Positions 11,972-24,162 of a DNA stretch of 64,000 bases are shown one piece after another (position 1 is the stretch's first letter; every line of letters starts with the position of its first letter). A program made the translations under genes and the position numbers. Below the pieces are notes generated by a model. The model did not search any database and was not told where the DNA came from. It saw only the letters and a list, made by a program, of their open reading frames with translations. The DNA comes from Sebastes aleutianus (lineage: Eukaryota; Chordata; Actinopteri; Perciformes; Sebastidae), in the NCBI GenBank assembly GCA_916700875.1, contig CAKAKS010000060.1, positions 29,358,189 to 29,422,188 on the forward strand, read 5' to 3'.

Positions 11972-12796
11972 TAGTGATGTGTCGGTTACGAACGAGCCGG
12001 TTCAAAGAGCCGGCTCTTTTAAGTGAACGATAAGAGCCGGCTCCCGTCCGAGAGACGTTTTTTTTTTTTTTTCTTTAATTAATTCAAGGTAGAATGATAG
12101 GATGATCTTCTCCGCACCACGTGCACTCCATGCACTGATTGTGACTGAATGTTGTGTTAATGACATCCGTGCGACCAATCAGGTGATGACAGACAAGGAT
12201 CATACCATCAAGCAGGGAGGGGCGGGGGCGCGCGGCGCGCTGACGGTCTACAGGTACAGAGCAGGAGGAAGAGGAGGAGAGAAAGAGAGAGAGGAGTGTG
12301 GTGTGCGAAAAGCAGACAAGGTGAGTGACAGTCGGAAATGAAGCAGCATGTAAAATTATGATCTTCTGGAAATTATAAGGTTAAGTATAATTATATTGAA
12401 TAACTTAAGTGATATATGGGCACAATAGATAGATGGATAGTAACTTTATTGATCCCGAGGGAAATTCAAGTTTCCAGCATCACGGTTCCATAGTGCAAAA
12501 CATGTTAGTAAAAAGGCAGTAAAAAAGTTAGTAGTGCAAAGTACAAAGTACAAAAAAATATACCAGATATAAAAATACAAGGAGATGAAGAAAACTGTTA
12601 AAACTGAATATAGTAATAAAAACATATGTTTTAAAGCATACTAATCATAGGTCAAAACAGCACTAAATTTGCCTGAATTATAAAAGGCAGAAGTGGTAAA
12701 ACAAAGAGCCGTTTGGGAGCCGAAAGAGCCGGCTCTTCTTGGTGAGCTGAGCCAAATGATCTGGCTCACTAAAAAGAGACGGAATTCCCATCACTA
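11972..12796. mobile_element. hAT-like non-autonomous element with 8-bp TSD
   Basis: Ends TAGTGATG (11972) and CATCACTA (ends 12796) are inverted. Subterminal GAGCCGGCTCTT motifs occur near both ends (12008 and 12729), as in a widespread vertebrate hAT group. Flanking GTTGCTAG at 11964-11971 and 12797-12804 is a perfect 8-bp target-site duplication, the hAT signature. The interior has no transposase ORF, a CpG-rich patch at 12215-12260 and a nested retroelement tail at 12427-12612. Inserted in the rab5a-efhb intergenic region, right at the efhb X-box. Confidence 0.85.
12427..12612 (-). mobile_element. Retroelement tail nested in the hAT element
   Basis: ATAGATAGATGGATAG followed by TAACTTTATTGATCCCGAGG and the same downstream words as the copy at 9938. 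Its position inside the hAT element makes it the later insertion. Confidence 0.7.
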
Positions 12797-12809
12797 GTTG
12801 CTAGGCAAC
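12797..12809 (+). promoter_or_regulatory. efhb: RFX X-box of the efhb promoter
   Basis: GTTGCTAGGCAAC fits the X-box consensus exactly: two inverted half-sites with a 1-bp spacer. It lies 199 bp before the proposed efhb ATG at 13008. RFX2/RFX3 bind X-boxes near starts of ciliary genes, and EFHB is a motile-cilium axonemal protein, so the placement is what would be expected. Its first eight bases are the right-hand target-site duplication of the adjoining hAT element. A weaker X-box-like sequence (GTGTCGCGTAGCAAC) lies at 12855-12869. Confidence 0.7.
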
Positions 12810-13007
12810 GAAACTCAAAACAGGTGCACTGCACCAGCGTAGAAGACGAAATTGGTGTCGCGTAGCAACCAAGATGCTTAAAACTTTTCCCGTAGTAACT
12901 TTAACGTTAGACGATAGAAGTTAGGACGAACGTTAAACAGACAATATAAAGTCAGAAGCTTTACCTTGGTTGCCTCTGTTGCTGCTGCATGCGATATAAA
13001 GTTGAAT

Positions 13008-13351
13008 ATGACCGACGGAAATACATTTTACCTGTTGAAAGATACCTGCAGATGTACAAACATACAGAGGGTAAGTGGACTTTAAGATGCAGCAGCTAGA
13101 TCATGTTGCGTTAGCTTACTGCCAGCTCAAACTTAACATTTGTGGAGCGTTTAATTATCATAAATGAACCTTTAGTCTTGGCGGATAGGCTACTGTACAC
13201 ACTGAATACTATCATGTTTTTCTTTCAACACCAGGCCGGGAAACTTCCACCTGTAGGAGACGATGCTAAATCCTGTTTACAAGAAGCAGAAAGGGTAAGA
13301 ACATGTTGTATGTGTGTGTGTGTGTGTGTGTGCGTGTGTGTGTGTGTGTGT

Positions 13352-13426
<75 letters not shown>

Positions 13427-16400
13427 TGTGTGTGTGTGTGTGTGAGCATTTTATTCATTGTTTGGTTGTTTATTTATTTTGCACAATTTAAGACTACACA
13501 ACATGACAAAAAAAAGAATAATATACAGTGCAGGAAGAGGCAAAAAACCCACTGGGCTTATCGGAAGCCTCCAACCAGAGACAAGAGTAATATAAAGAAA
13601 TAATTGATAGATAGATAGATGGATAGATAGATAGATAGTAACTTTATTAATCCCGAGGGAAATTCAAGTTTCCAGCATCACAGTTCCATAGTACAAAAAA
13701 ATTTCATAAAAAAGGCAGTAAAAAAGTTTGTAGTACAGAGTACAAAAAAATATACCACATATAAAAATACAAGAAGATGAAGAAAACTGTTAAAAGTGAA
13801 TATAGAGCAGGGTAACAGCTGTGATAAACGACTATTAAAAAAGTGAATATAGTGCAGAAGAGACTGTTAAAAGTGAATATAGTGCATTATTATCTGTCCT
13901 GCAGACCGTCCTCCTTTGATAGAGACTGACGGGTTGAGTAAGAATGGACCTGAGAATTTGTTTTAAAATAGGTCTTTTGACACTGGGATGTGGCATTAGC
14001 TTTGCTGTTAGGTGCTGAGTGTTGCACATTTATCTATCTTTGGAGTGCATTCCTTTATATTTATCTCTGGGTGCTTTTGGAACAATTGATATATGGGTAT
14101 GAGGTATGAAAAGTAGCAGACAGCTTTGTAAATTTTGAAGGTGCATGTTCACTCTCTCTAATATCAACGTTTCTACTTTCCAGCCTCCCACCCCACCGCT
14201 GATAAGGCAGTTCCGCAACAGCATCCAACCAGAACCAGGAGCTATCAGAGTGCACCAAGGGAAGGCAAATGATCCAGATATTGCCAGCACCCTTGTTCAT
14301 GGCATCAGCACCAAATCTTCCCTCACTGTGAGTAAGCACACATACCTCCTTGTGGGTTAAAGGGCAAAAAAGAGGGTTTTTACTACCCCAAATTTAGTGG
14401 GTTGATATATTTTTAGATTAAAGCCATTGAATCATTTATTACTCTGCTTGGTCCTGAGATTTATTGCTCCTAAGGCTTACCCAAATCTAGGACCAAAAGT
14501 TCTTTGTTTGTTGGCATTTTAAGATGCTCCTGATACCCAATGCCTCTCAGAATGTGTAATTGTTGCTGTAGCTAATGGGTCAATTCAAGAAAAGATGTTC
14601 AGTGGCAGTTTTACTGTAGTGTGTTCAGTTTTGGCACAAGCTGACTTTGCATACAGTACACAGTTTTAAGCATACAAACACACCCAGAATATGGATATAA
14701 CTTCTTAATTTTTACATGTTTCCAACAGGGCGGCAGCTTGTTAAATCCTCCACAAAAGACCTGGGTCCAGCAGAAGTTACAAGATATCGGTGAAGAAGGG
14801 TACGCCTCCAATCAAAAGGCACCACTGGGCCGGTCACACAATCAGCATCGTGGACTTCCCACCTGGTATAACGACAAAACTACATATGGTGGGAAAACAG
14901 TTAGAGGTATGTGTATCGTCAAATAAGGCCACAACTGACACAATTTTTTTTTTAAAAAGAAGAAAATATTCTGTTAAGACACAAAAGCTTTAACATTAAT
15001 ATGCAAATAATTATCAATTTTATCCAAAAAAGTCAACCTTGTATTTATGTTACTAGTCTCCCAAAAATGTTCAGATTTTTTTTAAATGTTATGTTATAGG
15101 TTTATAAATAATTATAGGGAGAGTAGGATTGAGGTGTCTCTTCTCTTTTTGTCCAGGGTTGGGTATGGGTGAGATTATTAACCCTTCGAAAACAGTGGAG
15201 GACGTGGAGAGGGAAGCTGAGGAGGGACACCAGTCTTACATTCGTAGCCACAACTCCTATTTTGTTGGTAAGAAGAATGGAAAAAAATATATTATGCATA
15301 AGGCCTTTCATCACAATAAAATCACCTTGCTCTACTCCAGGTGAGCGGATTGATAGGAAGTACGACTGGAGTAACAACAGTAAAGACAGCAGCTTTGGGA
15401 TCCCTACACCTCATTTCCACGACGGACGTGATGTTGGCAAAACTCTCCACTGGGTGGGGGAGACACGGAAGTAAGTGCTGAAATAAGTGGGCACAAGTGT
15501 TTTGTTGTTAATTTCCACAACACTATGTATTCATTCAGTGTATACCTAACTTAAAGGAACATAAATTGTACCTGACCCTGTGCTTGTATTATTGTACCAC
15601 AGGTTTACCAGTCCAACGACTGTTTGGAAGAGATCTGGGAAATGGGAAAAGATGGTGCCACAAATTGGCAAAACCAATAATGTGTACGTTTCTGTCACAC
15701 TTCGTCTGACCAACTCCGTTACCTCTGACTATATTTTACTTACTAATGTTTAACTTTATTCTCTCATTAAACCCATCTTTTCAGGAGAGGAAATACCTTG
15801 AATCTTCCACCGGATCACACTTTTGGACTTCTCTTGCCGCCGGCTGAATTTGGTAGAGTTTATGTTAAAAAAAAATCATTCCTGTGTTACATATTGGAAC
15901 ATCAACAGATGTGGTGTGTCCTGAAAAAACATATATATACATTTTGTCTGCTTTCTGCACAGGTGTTGGAGAACTAATCCACGCCACAGAGCCAGCCCAG
16001 TACGTGAGAGGCCAAGACCAACAGCACAGCCTGGTCAACGCAGTGCGAATCCACCTCAAGAAGATCAATTTCGAGAACTTCCACTCCCTGCTGCAGGCAT
16101 TCAGTCATTATGACAAGGTACGTTGTTGACCAATACTTTCAATCAGCTGACCATTCAACTCACATTTAACAACAACATTTAAAGTAACCTGAAAAAATAC
16201 AGCAGCACTTTATTCACTGTAAGTCAACATAGCACGGTTTCTCAAACCTATGTTTTAATATCAAAGAATAATCAATGAAATCAGAGCACACAGTCCTTTC
16301 TCACAGTGGACATTTTTACTGATCATAGCAGGGAAAGCACAAAAGCAATGAATAATATTAATAAACACCCTTTTTTACATTTAGGCCCTAGCTGTGATTA

Positions 16401-19271
16401 TTGATGTCAAAGGTTACACCAGTGTTTAACAAACAACCAATCGATTGATCAAGAAACTAATCAACAGATAAATCGACAATGAAAATAATTGCAGCCCTAA
16501 AGGCCAGGGATGTGACCCTGGTGTTAAGACATGCAATACAGTGACAGTGCTACTATAATTTTCCTATCACAGTCTCACACTTGTAAAAACATACTGCAGT
16601 CGTTGAGCCTTTCTATGTTTAACTGTTCATGTGTATCTGTTTATGTAAATCACTAGGCAGGCAAGGGAATGATTGACAAAGCGGACCTGCAGGCAGTGTG
16701 TCATCAGTTCCAGCTGGACGTGAGCAGGCCGGTTCTGGATGACCTGATGGACTACTGTGACACAGACAAGGACGGACTTATCAACTTCCTGGAGTTTGCT
16801 AACTTCCTCAACTGGAAGGACAAGATGCCCATCAACAGTCAAGAATGCATTAGGGAGAAAGGTCAGTTAAATGCATTGTAATGTATATATTTATTTACTG
16901 AGATGCTGTCCAATTATGGTAACCTTGAAGTTGGCATATTTTTCTAGAACTGCTCTGCTTCACTTTCACATTTGTATGCATTTATCCCTGCCCAGGTCTC
17001 AGGTACTGAATTACAAATGCAGTTAGATGATTTATTTGTTATGGTATTTCAGATTCAACATTTCCTATTTATTTTTTTCTCCTGCAGAGCGTCAGACCAG
17101 CACGGCTCCAGCCAACATAGAGAGGAAGCCTCTGTCCTTAATCAAGCCTGAGGACCTGGAGCCTGGTAAGCCAGACAGCTCACTGAAGACCCTCAGGACC
17201 CTGAGGCGACCCAGGGCCAGCCCAGACCACTTCATGACCTCCTCCAACCTCATCGGGTCTGTCAGGGATCCGTCCACATCAAGTAAGTCAGAAATGGAGA
17301 TGTGTGGTGACAGGTAGATAAGCATACACATTATCACACAGTGCTACATGTGTAATGGAGACTGAAGAAAAAGGACAAAATGATTTATAGGGTTGTTATT
17401 TGACTTTTTGCTTGCCTGCTTGAAACCCAACAGGTGGGATTTGTGGGTGACAACATAGTATGTTGGGAGCCAGAATGTGCACAGTACAGAAAAAGGGGGA
17501 GGTCAAAGGTGAAATAACCAAGAACCACAATATGCAGACACTCTCCCTCACATGCAGATACCGTATAATGACACAAGCATGACACGTTTGAGCTCACATT
17601 GTGGAAGATGTAAAATACTGTAAGTGAACTTATTGCAACCATTAATTCTTGTAGATGGTAAATCTCACTGCCTCATATTGTCATAGAGTCATATTAACTA
17701 AAACCTGCTTAAATGCCTTCTGGAGCATCCCATGCATTACTTTTCTTTGCTTAACAGGCTTGTTTGAAGACATTTTTACTGATGTGCAATAGTTTTATAA
17801 GTGCTAATTTAACATATTTATATTTCATTCACTCCCATCATGTGGTCTCTCTTTACATAGACAGCCGCGCCTATGGGATCCCGTCTGTACGCTCCGACCT
17901 TCCAGCTCCACGCATAAAGAGAGTCAGTGACATTACCAACTATGGCGAAACATCCACAGCTGGAGATCTTCTGCATCCATCAATTCATGCTGTTCATGGT
18001 GTTTACGAGGAACACTTCTTCTGTCCGCGCAGCAAGAAGGAGGTACGCAGTACGCACAAGATCAGCCGTATAGTGTAATTAAAGGATCATTTTGGTATTT
18101 TTCAGCCTGGATTCAACCTATTTTCCCATGTTCTTGTGTCTAATTGACTGATGGGGACAACTCTTTTTGAAACTGGTCTAGTATTGAGGGAGAACGCTGC
18201 AGCCGCCAGCCGCTAAACAAGCTGTAATGTAATCATATGGGGCAACCTGGCACCGTCAGTTTATGTCCACTAAAAGTGCTTGTTTTCGTGACAGGCTAAG
18301 ATTGTTATTAAGTGTCTTTCAAAGAGGACTGCCACGGGACACCGGTGTTGTCAGAGTTTGTAGTGTTGGAGTACAGAAAGTGTAGCTTAGTATTATCTAA
18401 CAGATTTTCAATGTAATCACAATAGCACACAATAAGTCACACAATAACAAACAGACTGGATCAAGGGAAAGGTAAGAAATAGGGTTTTATTTCACTGTAG
18501 GGTCTTTTCCATAATGTTGTCAGACACTTATAATAACAATCTGAGCCCATCAGTGACAAAAACAAGCACTTTTAGTGGACGTAAGCTGACGGTGCAAGGT
18601 TGCCCCAAATGATTACACTGCAGTTTTAGCGGCTGCAGCGTTCTCCCTCAATACTGGACCATTTTCAAAAGGTGTTGTCCCCATTTGTCACTTAGACTCA
18701 AAAACATGGGAAAATATGGTTCAGATTGAAAAATACCAAAGTTATCCTTTAAATAACAAAATAAGTAAATACTCACAGTAAAAGGGATGGACCCACAGGA
18801 GAAGCCACCGTGGCAATTGCTATCCAGAGTTTTTATGGTCATGACAAATCTAGAAATGTCATAGAAATCCCTTTTTCTAGGCCTGGAAAAAAAGGTTTTG
18901 GAAAAGTCATGGAAAACAATGTTATAAATATTTTAATGCGGTTAAATGAATATCAGTTTTAAACGTGTTTAAACACACATCGGTCTCTCGCTGCTGCAGT
19001 GTGGCTTCAGTGCTGTTAGATAAAATAAATAAAAAGACAAGAATACATAAATCTCAGATATAACTTGACCATGTTTTACTTAATATGTTTTTTCATACTG
19101 ACGCTCTCATCCTCCTCTTCACAGATTGCAGAGATCTTCAGGAATGTGGGTGTTGATATTTCTGAGGAGACGTTCGAGGAGGCCTGGAGGCTGGCGTCCA
19201 TGAAACATCCGGCCGGGGAGGTTTGTGTCGAGGTTTTTCGTAACGTACTCAAGGAAATAAAAGCAATGTGA
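13008..19271 (+). CDS. efhb: EF-hand domain family member B (CFAP21), thirteen exons
   Basis: Coding exons: 13008-13070, 13235-13294, 14184-14327, 14729-14906, 15157-15267, 15341-15470, 15603-15683, 15785-15852, 15963-16117, 16657-16861, 17088-17282, 17861-18042, 19125-19271 (stop TGA). All are GT-AG and phases join without a stop, giving 572 aa. A canonical calcium-binding EF loop DTDKDGLINFLE is at 365-376 (D, D, D, G, I, E in place). A preceding degenerate loop at 329-340 (DKAGKGMIDKAD) lacks acidic ligands at positions 3 and 5. The N-terminal half holds the family's conserved non-EF segments (PLIRQFRNSIQPEPG, SYIRSHNSYFVGERIDRKYDW). Known role: microtubule inner protein of ciliary doublets; human EFHB is also reported to bind STIM1 in store-operated calcium entry. 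Human EFHB is about 833 aa, so this form lacks a long N-terminal extension; the ATG at 13008 is in frame and follows the X-box, but an extra upstream exon is not excluded. Confidence 0.93.
13308..13444. repeat. GT microsatellite, about 135 bp
   Basis: Nearly pure TG repeat with a few TA and CG interruptions, 14 bp after the efhb exon 2 donor. Long ORFs across it on both strands are artefacts. Confidence 0.97.
13603..13890 (-). mobile_element. Retroelement tail in efhb intron 2
   Basis: GATAGATAGATAGATGGATAG tract, then TAACTTTATTAATCCCGAGG and the words shared with the copies at 9938 and 12427 (CAAGTTTCCAGCATCACAG, CAGGGTAACAGCTGTGA). Short and non-coding. Confidence 0.7.
16425..16505. repeat. 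Terminal fragment of a dispersed AATCGATT-type repeat
   Basis: AACCAATCGATTGATCAAG followed by AATCGACAATGAAAATAAT and TTGCAGCCCTA, a terminus I recognise from memory as dispersed in teleosts. A related piece (GGTTAATCGATAATGAAAAT) is at about 43480-43500. Located in efhb intron 9. Confidence 0.4.
18079..18752. mobile_element. MITE with very long inverted arms in efhb intron 12
   Basis: Begins TTAAAGGATCATTTTGGTAT and ends ATACCAAAGTTATCCTTTAA. The inverted similarity runs inward for about 270 bp on each side (left 18079-18345, right 18510-18752), pairing GCTGCAGCCGC with GCGGCTGCAGC and AAAAGTGCTTGTTTT with AAAACAAGCACTTTT. No ORF. The outer TTAA fits a TTAA target site. In the pre-mRNA it could fold into a long imperfect hairpin. 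Confidence 0.85.
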
Positions 19272-19840
19272 TACGCAAGATGTTTTTACCGGCACAGTGT
19301 TGGTGTGATGGGAGTGTATTTTTGACACAATGAAGAAGAATGAATTGATTGATGGAGCAAACATTCACTTGAAGAGCATGGTAGTTGTGCTGTGACAAAC
19401 ATAATGAAAAAATGATTTTTTACACCGCCATTTTCAATAACCTCAAAGTCAAGTACAACCGTTTTTAAAGGGCAACAAAAAAGGCAGTTTTAATACAAAT
19501 CACAATCTTTTTGTATTTTGTTTTCCTTTGCAAGTGGAACACTTATTTTTATACATCTAGAGCAACACAACACTTTCTGTCCTTACATTGTTGTTTATAT
19601 GAACTCAGCTACTGAGGATCTGAATGAACAAAATCAGCTTTGCTTTCTTTGAAGTGATGTTCTCTTGCATTAATATGAGAACTCCCAAGAAACAATATGT
19701 TAAATTGAAATCTGTTTTTGTGCCAGTAGAGTCTTTTTGAGCTGGTATGTGACCCAACTAAATACTGAGAACAACATCATCTGCACATCATTTATTTATG
19801 CTGTCACATATTCTGTTGCTATTATTCTATTCAACTGACC

Positions 19841-20484
19841 TAAAGGAACAGTGTGTAACATTTAGGGGGATCTCTTGGCAGAAATGGAAAATAATATTAA
19901 TAAGTAGTCAGACTGCTCGTCTGTACCTTTTAACTGACACACACTCCGTTATGTCAGGTTTTTTCAATACCGTAGATAAGCAAATATACACGGTATGATA
20001 ACCATCAATGTTAATACCGTTGTATACCACGATGTCCTAAAACCCCGAAATGAGTTAGCATTTTAGCACTTCTGGTTCCCTCGTCTGAAAGTCAATGGGT
20101 TTTTTGAATGAGTTTTTAGTTAGATGCCTGAAATAAGGTCTGTGGTTAACAAAAGCTTAAGAAATAAATACTCGTAGAGATATACAGTATACTCACGCTC
20201 ATGCGACCGTGGTGTAGTTCGTTTAAAGCCTAACGTTGGCTTTTTACTTCTGCTGATTGCATTCACACTTCAAAAATCATAAAGTGGTGTTGATTTGACA
20301 AAACGTGTAAGTATCATAAACATTTGTTTGCCACAGATCTTATTTTCTGCAATAATCCAAAACCCAACAGAAAAATCCCACTGGCTTTTTGTTGAGGGAA
20401 CCAGGGCGATGCCAACTTCCTGGCTGATCATCCCTGGAGCACTCCCCACTAGATGCTGCCAGATCTTACACACTGCACCTTTAA
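19841..20484. mobile_element. MITE downstream of efhb
   Basis: Terminus TAAAGGAACAGTGTGTAACA at 19841 is inverted as TCTTACACACTGCACCTTTAA ending 20484. Non-coding interior with AATGGAAAATAATATTAATA and AAGTCAATGGGTTTTTTGAA words that I recall from dispersed teleost repeats. It is about 570 bp past the efhb stop and may interrupt the native 3' flank; an AATAAA at 20540-20545 lies just beyond it. Confidence 0.7.
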
Positions 20485-21960
20485 CCTTTTATTTCACACT
20501 GTTACTTTATCGTGATCGTAGTTATGAATCTGTTGAAACAATAAATGTAGAAAAGGAACACTACATAAAACTTTAACAAAATGAACCCCTTTTTTAAATA
20601 GCTAACGTCAGATTAATCTGTTGCACCATATAAGCATCCATTACAGTTCCTGGCAAAGGTCCCACCTAAAAGAGGGTTATGTGAAGTTACATACTGTATC
20701 TGATACACTCTTATCAATATATGGACTTAGCTCTTAGTCAACATCAAGTTGCTCTCATGTGATGACATACTGGAGAACCGGACTGCTCCTTCAAGTGTCT
20801 CCATTATGGGGAACAGCAACAAACAACTTGTTTTATGTAGTAAAGCCACCAGACTCCATTAACCATAACAGTATTTTCACCTCACAGAATACGTGAGTTG
20901 CTGGTCTACCGCCGCCTCGATCGGCTAGTTTGTTTGTGTTATTGTGTGACTTTCTAACGTGGCGTGCACAGCAGCACATTGCTTAGCTTACTGTGCCAGT
21001 GCTCCTGTCTGCTTCTGCAAACTGGGAGCATGCCGACCGCCATCTAATACCAACCAGGTTCATATTTTCATGCTCATCAGCATGCAGGGAAAAGACAAAA
21101 ACACACGCATTGGTGGAAAAAAGCAGAATGTGTTTATCATTCATATTAATAATTACTGTAATTGATTAAAGTTTGAGTCTGCTCTTGGTTTTGAAATCAC
21201 AGATTGTGTTGAAGTAGTTTCAGTCTTGACTTGTTTTGACTCAAGCTGTCTTTGTTCTGGCCTGAATATTAATACCAGTTTCCTGTCAAAGTCTAAGTAT
21301 TCATTAGTCACCACACAAAATATTAATAACATCACAAATTCAGAGATAAACATGTCAGCAAACAAAGAAGTGTTTTCCCCATTACAGATCTGTTTATAGA
21401 CAATCACTGTCTCTATCAAAATGAAAAATGGAATTTCATGCACACAAACAGCTCATTTGTCATGTCAACATTTCATCTGTGTTTTATTGGAAGCAACATG
21501 TCATCTTTTGTTGGTACACCTAAGCCGCTGCGAAACAGTGTTAAATCTTTAATTGATTGCTTTGGACTTAGCAATAACAGCCGGTGTGACTCTTTCTATG
21601 CTGGTGAAAGACCTGAGTAAATACTGAGAGGTGCGTTCTCCGTACCTTATCGTATGTTCTGTCAGAGAGTATTAGATCTGATTTCCAAGCATATTTATCT
21701 TATAATTCTATTAATCAACCTTGAAATGGGAAGTCTGACAGAGATAGCACAATTAATTTATGGCTCCTTGGAGCTGAGACACATGCAGACATACAAACAG
21801 ACACACAGATTTTCAAAGAGGTACGAGGAATTGTTTGCAATCTGTTTCGCTAGCCAGATTAATGAAACATCTTGGCACGCAGCCTCGACTGATGCACACG
21901 TCTGAAGATTACAAAACAGTCAAATAACTAATAAAAAAACCATTAGCTCTTTGTACATTC
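20485..21960. other. Intergenic DNA, no gene seen
   Basis: Between efhb and the first TAAT-rich block. Only short random ORFs; no repeat family identified with confidence. Confidence 0.5.
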
Positions 21961-22400
21961 ACCACTTGTTTTTGTTTTCTTGTTAATTTCCATTAAACTG
22001 AGTGATGCACAGGCGTGGTAAATTGTTTAATGTGCTCTCACCATATCCATGAGCATATTGACATGTGCTAAGCTAACCGCACTCATTTAATCTCATTAGG
22101 ACTCGGCGAGATGCTCCACTGGAACCAAAAAACCCCCACGCAAACTTCCACAGACCACATTTTACTGTGCAAGGAAAATTAGAATAATCCTCGCCGTGTT
22201 TCATTATGCATGAATTAGCGGCGGCTAATGACAGAATCCTCTCTGTTTGTCAGATATGTTGTCAACATTAATAATATTGCAGCAAGCTTTAACAGAATGG
22301 GATGACACGCAGCATTCATGAGCCTGTCAGACGTGATGTCTTTGACAAGTGACACGTTTCTGGCAATGACCGTGGGCTCAGACACAGGCTGCGTTTGAGG
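21960..22400. promoter_or_regulatory. Candidate conserved non-coding block 1
   Basis: Non-repetitive, non-coding, with homeodomain-type cores and mixed composition unlike neighbouring TE DNA: CTCATTTAATCTCATTAGGA at about 22081-22101, TTATGCATGAATTAGCGGCG at about 22204-22223, GGCTAATGACAG, ATTAATAATATTGC. Such blocks are typical of developmental-gene deserts. Conservation itself cannot be seen from one sequence. Confidence 0.35.
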
Positions 22401-22689
22401 TAGTTAAACGGCGGGGGAATTTTCTGCTACAATTTGTCGCTCTTGCTTGCAGCATAACTATTTTCACTTGTTATAAGACTCGCGTTGTGATCTCTCATCG
22501 ATCCATAAAGTACTTTGAACTTTCATATCACCGACAACCATGTTACTTATTGTTGCTTACTATGGAAAATGGATCATCTTGTTGCCCGTTGCTTGTTTTG
22601 ACAATACATTTACACTAATATATGTGGTCCCTTATATATTTTCATCACATGTGGCAAATACAGTCATGGAATACAAAGACTTCACTAGG

Positions 22690-23295
22690 GCTGACCCGAA
22701 TGCTTCGACTGGTGCAATGGTAATCGACCTCCAAATCAGTATTCGAATGCTTAGATTTTAGTTTTTTTATATACAAGTATGTAATAATAATTATCCCATG
22801 AAATAAGGAACAACATTATTCGTTATTCATATTCAACATTAATTATTATTATTAGTTATTCTCAGACGAATACTGCTGTTTGTTATGTGTAGAGGTGTTT
22901 GTTTGTGTACAGTAGTGCAGCAGTGGCACCGTCCCGCGTTTCCAATATCTTTGAATATTTCTCACCGAAGCTTTAAAGCCCAAATATCGAAAAAAGACGA
23001 GACTAAAATGTAGTTTAAAAAATAATAACTTTACCAAAATCTCTCTTTATTTTCATCTGCTTCCACCTTCTCTTCCCGTCTCTCTCTTTCAATCTGTCAC
23101 TCACTCTCTAACACACACACTGCAGCAGCGCTCAGTCCATCTCTGTGTCCTCAGTCCTGACAATTGTGCTACTATAATGCATAAAGTTGCGGTTTGCCGG
23201 TCTGTTCAGGTTTGGGTGGTTTATGATCGCATGTATTTGCATGTTGGACGGGCAGATTGGCCGGGTGGGTGCAACTGAACCACGCATCACTAATG
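22690..23295. mobile_element. Probable hAT-type remnant
   Basis: Starts TAGGGCTGACCCGAATGCTT and contains repeated TTCGAATGC / TCGACCTCC words, then a pyrimidine-rich middle and ends near GCATCACTAATGAGCG. I recognise the start as a common teleost dispersed element. No intact transposase. Confidence 0.45.
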
Positions 23296-24162
23296 AGCGC
23301 AGACAGGAGGACTCAAGAGTAACTGTAAAGCTGCATTCTTAATCATTCAATCTTTTTTTTTCATAAGATAATAATAAGATAAAATCTTATGTGCAATAAG
23401 TTTGACTAAAAAGTCATAATTATTGGTTTGGCTAGACTAGATTATTTTACTGAAATATTCCATATAATCTGATGACTAAAAAAGGACATTTGACACAGGA
23501 CTAAGACTAAATGAAAAAAATAGACAAACTAAAATGTGACTAAAACTAATAAGCATTTTTATCTTAAGACTAATTCTAAATCTAAAACAGCTGCCAAAAT
23601 GAACACTGTGGAGAGGATGTTGTAGTTTCTCAAGAGAGGGTTTGAAGCAAACATTCATAACGCTGTGGAAGGCCTTGCTCTTCCATAAAGTGAAACATAA
23701 GGTTCAGCCTCCCTTACCATCCCTGTAATATTCTGTACAGTCCCTTAGTTTATCAGTGTAGATGAGATATGATAGATGAGTACTGATTGTGAGTGGGGGG
23801 GTAGGGCAGATTTCCTGTATAAAATAAAGGGTCAAGGGTACAGTTTGGTGTTCAAGTCAATCAAGTAATTTATTGATACAACATATTGGTTTAACAAACT
23901 CAACAGAGTTCATTCTTGACCTTAGATATTGGTTTGACAAAAAAAAAAATCAAGGTCCACTTTCAGCTGCATTTCATGGTCTTCCTCAGTGATATTTTTT
24001 TCAGTTGTCATGGCGATGGCTCAGTTGTCATCATGTGACTAGGTTGTATCCGAAATTCCATACTTACATTCTATTTAGTACGCTAAAACAGAATGTGAGA
24101 TTTTTTTGGATGTCTGAAATCTTAGTATGCAACGCTGGACACTGCATAAATATCCCACAATG

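Noticed and set aside
13142..13603. 153-codon plus-strand ORF and 77-codon minus-strand ORF
   Set aside because: Mostly poly-Cys/Val or poly-Thr/His from the GT microsatellite; only 13235-13294 inside is a real efhb exon.
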